Shown one piece after another: positions 57,713 to 64,000 of a DNA stretch of 64,000 bases. Numbering within the stretch: the first letter of the stretch is position 1; each line of letters begins with the position of its first letter. Below the pieces are notes generated by a model. The model did not search any database and was not told where the DNA came from. It saw only the letters and a list, made by a program, of their open reading frames with translations. Source of the DNA: Apricaphanius iberus (lineage: Eukaryota; Chordata; Actinopteri; Cyprinodontiformes; Aphaniidae); contig JAPXFQ010002633.1 of assembly GCA_028564705.1 (NCBI GenBank), positions 1,736,331-1,800,330 of the forward strand. The letters run 5' to 3'. Made by a program: the position numbers and the translations under genes.

Positions 57713-59936
57713 AATCCATTTATATGAGATGACTGATAATTCCTGGAAAATAACATCAGAAGAAAGACTAATAACTAAAAGTAACAAAACTAATAACAGA
57801 TTAGACTTCAGTACAGAACTAAAAAACTGAGATACCTGGACTTTAATGTGTGTTGTTTAGATGTTGTTTAGATGAAAAGAAGTAACTACGTTGCATTGTT
57901 CACGAAAAGCCAACTTGATTAGGTTTAGCCTTGATTAGCTTTTTATCTCCTCAGAGATACATTCAGTGATAGTTTGATGTTTCAGCCAGCCCTGTAGTAT
58001 TGCAAGTATAACATAGACAAGCTATTTTTCTTATCTAATATGAACTGTATGATAAATTCATCTATTTAATGTATGAGAGCACTTTGAAAGAGCTTTTTGG
58101 CCTTCATAATAATAGTTTTCTGGTCAATAAGTTACAATACGGGAGCTGTAGATCTTTGCTCCTCTACAATTGTGCTCTTCTTTTCTGCTTCTCTTAAAAC
58201 AAGCTCTTCATGCTCAGCTCGTCAGTTGGAAAGACTTGTTTTTTTGAGAATTGAACTGAAATAACTTTCCTTGTAAAGTGCTTTGAGATGACATATGTTG
58301 TGAATTGGTTCTATATAAATAAATATTTATAGTATAGTATATAAATTTTTCTTCACATTTATGTGCTACTTATTGATTGTTAGTGTTGAATTAAATAATT
58401 ATCATAAGTAATTCAATGCATGTTCAAGCAGAGACAAAATGGAGCCAATTTCCAGTTTAACATTTATTTTGAACAGATTAACAAATTGCAGTTTTACAGA
58501 GGAATTTTGCCCCCGTCGTTCCTCTGTGGTCCAGATTTAAAGAAATCTGAACAATTAACTGATCTTCATTTCACAGCTTTATAGACAACCGGGCCTCTAG
58601 GCGTTTCTAATCTCTCCAATCAGAACATTTCCATACAGTGTCTTAGCCATGATTTGCTGTCAGAGAATCCTGGAGTCAGAACATGGGTCGTCTCTGTTCT
58701 GGGTCAAAGGTTCATTATAAAGAATTATGGTTTTATGGCTATCTGCTTCTCTAAAACTTTTCTCCCAGTTTCTTATCTAAACATCCTGCTTTTACAGCTT
58801 GCAATAAAACTCACCCCAGAGTTTTATGACTTAAAAGCTTACCTGCATAAACAATAGTGACAGACCCATTTTTACAACCATGCAAACTATATAAACAGTC
58901 TTTTACCTTCTGAATAATAAAAGTTTAAACCTTATGCAGAATTACCACATTAGTCACATACAATTACAGCAAGTTTCATTAAGGTTTGAAGCTGTGATCT
59001 GACAAAAGAGGTATATAATCTGAAGCTATTGCTGTTTGTATGTTTTTTGATTTAAACACTGCCTAATATGATCACAGTGGGCTAGCTGCCACTTGGCTTG
59101 CATCACTTAAACAATGTAGACTAAAAAACAATTATTGGCGTGCTGTGGTGGACAAATACTGGAACTATTCACTTTGTTGTGGACACAGTGATTTCCTCTT
59201 TGAAATGTGATGAGAATGATCTAATCATACACCAATAAACCTCTGCATCTATACTACATTGAAGTACCAGTGATTACCTTTAAACCTTATGCAGAATTAC
59301 CACAATTATTCCCTCTTTCAATCTTTTTTTAAAAATAGATTGATATCTCCTCTGTACGTAAGTGTTTAGAACTTAAGATCAAAACCTGTAAAGCATTTTG
59401 AAATTGCAAAAAATCAAATCCAAGAAATTTCATAAATTCACCCTCTTTTGGCATTATACAAAAAAATTATTTTAACAATTCCCAAAAACTAATTCAAAAA
59501 CCCAAAAATGTATAAGAATGTCTTACATGTGAAGAGATAATTAAATCTGACTTGAAACATGTTGATACTCGTGGAAGAAGCTTAAAAAATCCATGAACAA
59601 ATACATTCTTACTATGTAATATTCTGAAATAAATCAAACTTAAAGTGTTAAGAAACCTGTGAAATAGAAAGTATTAAGAACCCTTTCTTTCAGAAACCCT
59701 ATTAGGCAATATCAACAATTCTGCACTTGTGAATAAAATAGTTAATCAAATAGTTAAACAACCTGTAAAATGCAAAAAATTATTAATAAATGTTCAGTCT
59801 TTATATTTGTATTCTGTTCCTCTTTCTTCACTCTCCTCTTATCCCCCTCAATGGCTCCTGGCAACTAGAGAGCGATGTACAGAGCTGATCAGTGTGGAGG
59901 GCTCCTATTTTTTAGTGTTCCAGTTTTTACTCCCAT
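57713..59936. other. AT-rich stretch; L2-like tail fragment at 58260-58325
   Basis: The short piece gtgctttgagatgacatatg, then ttgtgaattggttctatata, matches the 3' tail shared by the dispersed repeats at 3480 and 22845. Otherwise no motif or structure was found. Confidence 0.5.
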
Positions 59937-59951
59937 ATATGCAGATAACCA
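59937..59951. repeat. Target-site duplication, left copy
   Basis: atatgcagataacca, identical to 63319-63333. It marks the 3' side (tail side) of the RTE insertion. Confidence 0.93.
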
Positions 59952-62900
59952 TCCATCCATCCATCCATCCATCTTCCTCCGCTTATCCGGGGTCGGGTCG
60001 CGGGGGCAGTAGCCTAAGCAAGGAGACCCAGACTTGCCTCTCCCCGGCCACTTGGGCCAGCTCCTCGGGAGGAATCCCGAGGCGTTCCCAGGCCAGCTGG
60101 GAGACATAATCTCTCCAACGGGTCCTGGGTCTTCCCCTGGGTCTCCTCCCGGTGGGACATGCCCGGAACACCTCACCAGGGAGGCGTCCAGGAGGCATCC
60201 TGACTAGATGCCCGAGCCACCTCAACTGGCTCCTCTCGATGTGGAGGAGCAGCGGCTCTACTCTGAGCTCCCTCCGGATGACCGAGCTTCTCACCCTATC
60301 TCTAAGGGAGAGCCCAGCCACCCTACGGAGGAAACTCATTTCAGCCGCCTGTATCCGCGATCTCGTTCTTTCGGTCACCACCCAGCGTTCGTGACCATAG
60401 ATGAGGGTAGGAACGTAGATCGACCGGTAAATCGAGAGCTTCGCCTTTCGACTCAGCTCTCTCTTCACCACGACAGACCGGTACAGCGCCCGCATGACTG
60501 CAGACGCCCTACCAATCCGTCCATCGATCTCCCGCTCCATTTTTCCCTCATTCGTGAACAAGACCCCCAGATACCTAAACTCCTCCACTTGAGGAAGGAC
60601 CTCATCCCCAACCCGAAGAGAGCACCCTACCCTTTTCCGACTCAAGACCATGGTCTCGGATTTGGAGGTGCTGATCCTCATCCCAGCCGCTTCACACTCG
60701 GCTGCGAACCGCTCCAACGAGAGCTGTAGATCACGTTCAGACGAAGCCAACAAGACCACATCATCTGCGAAAAGCAGAGACCCGATCCTGAGGTCACCAA
60801 AACGGATCCCCTCAACACCTTGGCTGCACCTAGAAATCCTGTCCATAAACGTTATGAACAGGATCGGTGATAAAGGGCAACCTTGGCGGAGTCCAACTCT
60901 CACTGGAAACGAGTCCGACTTACTGCCGGCAATGCGAACCAGACTCTGACACCGGTCATATAGGGACCTAACAGCCCGTATCAGAGGGCCTGGTACCCCA
61001 TACTCCCGGAGTACCCCCCACAGGACACCCCGAGGGACACGGTCGAACGCCTTCTCCAAGTCCACAAAGCACATGTAGACTGGTTGGGCGAACTCCCACG
61101 CACCCTCCAGGACCCTGCCGAGGGTGTAGAGCTGGTCCAGTGTTCCACGGCCAGGACGAAAACCGCATTGTTCCTCCTGGATCCGAGGTTCGACTATCCG
61201 TCGTACCCTCCTCTCCAGAACCCCTGAATAGACCTTACCAGGGAGGCTCAGAAGTGTGATCCCCCTGTAGTTGGAACACACTCTGTGGTCCCCCTTTTTA
61301 AAGAGGGGGACCACCACCCCGGTCTGCCAATCCAAGGGAACTGCCCCCGATGTCCACGCAATATTGCAGAGCCGCGTCAACCAACACAGCCCTACAACAT
61401 CCAGAGCCTTGAGGAACTCCGGCCGAATCTCATCCACCCCCGGAGCCTTACCACCGAGGAGCTTTTTAACAACCTCGGCGACTTCAGCCCCAGAGATTGG
61501 AGAGTCCGTCCCAGAGTCCCCAGACTCTGCTTCCAAACAGGAAGGCGTGTCGGTGGGATTGAGGAGGTCTTCGAAGTATTCCATCCACCGACCCAAAACG
61601 TCCCGCGTTGAGGTCAGCAGCACACCGCCCCCACTGTAAACAGTGTTGGCGGCAGACCGCTTCCCCCCCCTGAGACGCCGGATGGTGGACCAGAATCGCT
61701 TCGAAGCCATACGGAAGTCGTTCTCCATGGTCTCTCCAAACTCCTCCCACGCCCGAGTTTTTGCCTCAGCGACCATCCGAGCCGCACTCCGCTTGGCCTG
61801 CCGGTACCTATCAGCTGCTTCCGGAGTCCCACAGGCCAAGAAGGCCCGATAGGACTCCTTCTTCAGCTTGACAGCATCCCTCACCGCCGGTGTCCACCAG
61901 CGGGTTCGAGGGTTGCCGCCACGACAGGCACCAACTACCTTGCGGCCACAACTACGGTCAGCCGCTTCGACAATGGAGGCACGGAACATGGCCCATTCGG
62001 ACTCAATGTCCCCCGCCTCCCCCGGGACGTGTTTGAAGTCCTGTCGGAGGTGAGAGTTGAAACCCCTTCTGACAGGAGACTCCGCCAGACGTTCCCAGCA
62101 GACCCTCACAACACGTTTGGGCCTACCAGGTCTGTCCGGCGTCCTCCCCCACCACCGGAGCCAACTCACCACCAGGTAGTGGTCGGTGGATAGCTCCGCC
62201 CCTCTCTTCACCCGAGTGTCCAAAACATGCGGCCGCAGGTCAGATGAAACGACAACCAGGTCGATCATCGAGCCGCGGCCTAGGGTGTCCTGGTGCCAAG
62301 TGCACACATGAACACCCTTATGCTTGAACATGGTGTTCGTTATGGACAATCCATGACGAGCACAGAAGTCCAACAACAAAACACCGCTCGGGTTCAGATC
62401 GGGGGGGCCATACCGCCCAACCACGCCTCTCCAGGTCTCACTGTCATTGCCAACGTGAGCGTTGAAGTCTCCCAGGAGAATGAGGGAGTCTCCAGAAGGA
62501 GCACTCTCCAGCACCCCCTCCAAGGACTCCAAGAAGGGTGGGTAGTCTGATCTACTGTTCGGTGCATAAGCACAAACAATAGTCAGCACCCGTCCCCCCA
62601 CCCGTAGGCGGAGGGAGGCTACCCTCTCACTCACCGGGGTAAACCCCAACGTACAGGCGCCGAGATGGGGGGCAACAAGTATGCCCACCCCAGCTCGGCG
62701 CCTCTCACCGGGAGCAACTCCAGAGTGGAAGAGAGTCCAACCCCTCTCGAGGAGACGGGTTCCAGAGCCAGAGCCATGCGTCGAGGCAAGGCCGACGATG
62801 TCCAGTCGGAACCTCTCAGCCTCGCACACCAGCTCCGGCTCCTTCCCCACCAGAGAGGTGACGTTCCACGTCCCAAGAGCCAGCTTCTGCAGCCGAGGAT

Positions 62901-63318
62901 CGGACCGCCAAGGTCCCCGCCTTCGGCCACCGCCCGTCTTGCACGGCACCCGACCCCTATGGCCCCTCCCACAGGTGGTGAGCTCATGGGAAGGGGGGCC
63001 CATGTTTCCTCTTCGGGCTAAGCCCGGCCGGGCCCCATGGAAAAAGGCCCGGCCACCAGGCGCTCGCCAACGTGCCCCACCTCCAGGCCTGGCTCCAGAG
63101 TGGGGCCCCGGTGACCCGCGTCCGGGCGAGGGAACACTAGATCCATATATTTTATTCATCATAGGGGTCGTCGGGCTGCGCTTTGTCTGATCCCTCACCT
63201 AGGACCAGTTTGCCATGGGTGACCCTACCAGGGGCATAAAGCCCCAGACAACATAGCTCCCAGGATCATTGGGACACTCAAACCCCTCCACCGCGATAAG
63301 GTGGCAGCCAGGGAGGGG
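59952..63318 (-). mobile_element. Full-length RTE-clade (Rex3-like) LINE
   Basis: It is 3,367 bp on the minus strand: about 120 nt of 5' leader (63318-63199, starting cccctccctggctgccacct), one long protein frame, and a 31-nt 3' UTR made mostly of (GGAT)n. A perfect 15-bp TSD encloses it. The short 3' UTR, tetranucleotide tail, single ORF and lack of a separate ORF1 are typical of RTE-type LINEs; a (GATG)n tail is known for fish Rex3. GC content is far above that of the surroundings. Together with the intact frame this suggests a young insertion. Confidence 0.88.
59983..63198 (-). CDS. RTE-type LINE protein: endonuclease plus reverse transcriptase
   Basis: The 1,071-residue frame is uninterrupted. 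Residues 1-100 are Gly/Arg/Pro-rich and the true start may be internal (Met13, Met14 or Met66). Residues 105-345 form an AP-endonuclease-like domain (GTWNV at 109-113, GDFNAH at 243-248, STDH at 337-340) that would nick target DNA. The RT domain spans about 580-880: [41 protein letters not shown] (Asp713), [10 protein letters not shown] and FADDVVLL (Asp812, Asp813). It copies the RNA onto the nicked site. A C-terminal region with RGRPRTRW follows to RPDPG. RT catalytic residues are all present. The endonuclease position where a Glu is expected reads Ser139 (ASTH). The frame opens within the element and ends 31 nt before its 3' end. Confidence 0.9.
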   Translation of the reverse strand: MRDQTKRSPTTPMMNKIYGSSVPSPGRGSPGPHSGARPGGGARWRAPGGRAFFHGARPGLARRGNMGPPSHELTTCGRGHRGRVPCKTGGGRRRGPWRSDPRLQKLALGTWNVTSLVGKEPELVCEAERFRLDIVGLASTHGSGSGTRLLERGWTLFHSGVAPGERRRAGVGILVAPHLGACTLGFTPVSERVASLRLRVGGRVLTIVCAYAPNSRSDYPPFLESLEGVLESAPSGDSLILLGDFNAHVGNDSETWRGVVGRYGPPDLNPSGVLLLDFCARHGLSITNTMFKHKGVHVCTWHQDTLGRGSMIDLVVVSSDLRPHVLDTRVKRGAELSTDHYLVVSWLRWWGRTPDRPGRPKRVVRVCWERLAESPVRRGFNSHLRQDFKHVPGEAGDIESEWAMFRASIVEAADRSCGRKVVGACRGGNPRTRWWTPAVRDAVKLKKESYRAFLACGTPEAADRYRQAKRSAARMVAEAKTRAWEEFGETMENDFRMASKRFWSTIRRLRGGKRSAANTVYSGGGVLLTSTRDVLGRWMEYFEDLLNPTDTPSCLEAESGDSGTDSPISGAEVAEVVKKLLGGKAPGVDEIRPEFLKALDVVGLCWLTRLCNIAWTSGAVPLDWQTGVVVPLFKKGDHRVCSNYRGITLLSLPGKVYSGVLERRVRRIVEPRIQEEQCGFRPGRGTLDQLYTLGRVLEGAWEFAQPVYMCFVDLEKAFDRVPRGVLWGVLREYGVPGPLIRAVRSLYDRCQSLVRIAGSKSDSFPVRVGLRQGCPLSPILFITFMDRISRCSQGVEGIRFGDLRIGSLLFADDVVLLASSERDLQLSLERFAAECEAAGMRISTSKSETMVLSRKRVGCSLRVGDEVLPQVEEFRYLGVLFTNEGKMEREIDGRIGRASAVMRALYRSVVVKRELSRKAKLSIYRSIYVPTLIYGHERWVVTERTRSRIQAAEMSFLRRVAGLSLRDRVRSSVIRRELRVEPLLLHIERSQLRWLGHLVRMPPGRLPGEVFRACPTGRRPRGRPRTRWRDYVSQLAWERLGIPPEELAQVAGERQVWVSLLRLLPPRPDPG

Positions 63319-63333
63319 ATATGCAGATAACCA
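63319..63333. repeat. Target-site duplication, right copy
   Basis: atatgcagataacca, identical to 59937-59951. It marks the 5' side of the RTE insertion and shows that the 5' end is complete or nearly so. Confidence 0.93.
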
Positions 63334-64000
63334 CTCTCTGAAATGCCAATTACTTCATTAATTGAGCATTTCCCCCAATATACACAAATGCACAGACAGG
63401 CACCGCTTCCCATAGCTTATCCCACCGATGTGGGCTGGTCAAAACCTGCTGTGCAGCTGATTGGTGATCTTCTTCTGTAGATCCCTCTTTTGAGATGGCA
63501 ATTTCAAATTGCCCATCTCATTCATTGGCACATAGATCACACTGGATGAGTAATATCACCACCCAAACAACCTTCTGGGTGAGCTAGGCCCCGCCGCCTG
63601 TGGCCCCAGCTTCCGATTCAGCTTGGTCAAACCCTTCTCGACCCTCTTAGGCAGAATCCTGCCGATCCTCGACCAGGTTCGTCGTTGGCGTGGAGCTGCA
63701 CTTTGTGTGTGTTCCCAGCTGTCATCTGGAACTTTGCTGAACCACTGGACTCCTCACGCCTTCGACCTGGAGCTGTACCTTGGGGCATAAGCTTGTAAAC
63801 ATCTAAAAAAGACAGTTTTTTTTTATCCGGTCTTGTGATCACTCCTTTTCAATCTAATTCAACTGTATTGTGCCAAGAAATTATTTCACCCATCTAATTA
63901 AAAATAATCCCTGGGGAAAGAGCAAATCCACATTATTTCGACACAACACCGTTGTTTTTCCTAAAAACTAAACCAAAAACACCTCCCTCATTAATGAATT
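63334..64000. other. No gene recognised
   Basis: The 63400-63780 part is GC-richer than most of the window and could belong to an older repeat, but no motif, terminal repeat or second copy identifies it. Confidence 0.45.

Noticed and set aside
57370..57830. Several Tyr/Ile-rich open frames on both strands
   Set aside because: Translation of TA/TG repeats; no codons outside the repeat look coding.
60208..62550. Open frames of up to 173 codons on the plus strand
   Set aside because: They are antisense to the RTE protein in high-GC sequence, where stop codons are rare. Only the minus frame carries domain motifs.

Overview
This 64-kb window is AT-rich, non-coding-dominated vertebrate DNA, almost certainly from a teleost fish. 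I base that on its repeat content: tRNA-type SINEs with (ATGG)n tails, an RTE/Rex3-like LINE, L2-type LINEs ending in a 'GCGCTATATAAATAAA'-like tail, Tc1/mariner, PIF/Harbinger, hAT and piggyBac elements, Ty3/gypsy remnants, and many TA, ATT and CT microsatellites. I cannot name the species. No bacterial or phage organisation, CRISPR array, rRNA or functional tRNA was seen.

Layout. 0-9 kb: a possible solo LTR holding a 38-44 bp minisatellite, LINE 3' ends, a SINE with a perfect target-site duplication (TSD), an (ATT)n microsatellite, a broken Ty3/gypsy element (gag to RT, 4.8-7.0 kb) and an L2-like LINE end. 9-20 kb: mostly featureless AT-rich DNA with a Tc1/mariner end, a 727-bp hAT-like MITE, a 1,036-bp TTAA-flanked MITE and a PIF/Harbinger relic. 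20-27 kb: Harbinger and hAT transposase pseudogenes and two SINEs with clear TSDs, one apparently carrying a 5' inversion. 27-39 kb: a long quiet stretch with tandem repeats and one MITE. 39.6-40.1 kb: the only recognisable host-gene-like sequence, an intronless broken fragment of a vasopressin/vasotocin-receptor-like GPCR. 40-50 kb: a palindromic MITE, an L2-like LINE on the minus strand, SINEs nested in TA microsatellites, a LINE split by a hAT-like MITE, and a decayed Tc1-like element. 51.8-55.0 kb: a piggyBac element with long inverted repeats and a transposase broken by one base. 59.9-63.3 kb: a full-length RTE-clade LINE with an uninterrupted 1,071-residue frame and a perfect 15-bp TSD.

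Interplay. The genes do not form a pathway. The logic is that of mobile DNA: autonomous elements (RTE, L2-like LINEs, piggyBac, Tc1, Harbinger, hAT) next to shorter elements that share their ends and probably used their enzymes. The SINEs carry the same (ATGG)n tail as the RTE element, and another repeat carries the L2-like tail. The youngest-looking residents are the RTE copy and the piggyBac element. I found no convincing new biological system. The observations best worth checking are the apparently intact RTE copy (with Ser where the endonuclease Glu is expected), a candidate upstream exon phase-compatible with the piggyBac transposase, the inverted SINE and the vasotocin-receptor-like relic.
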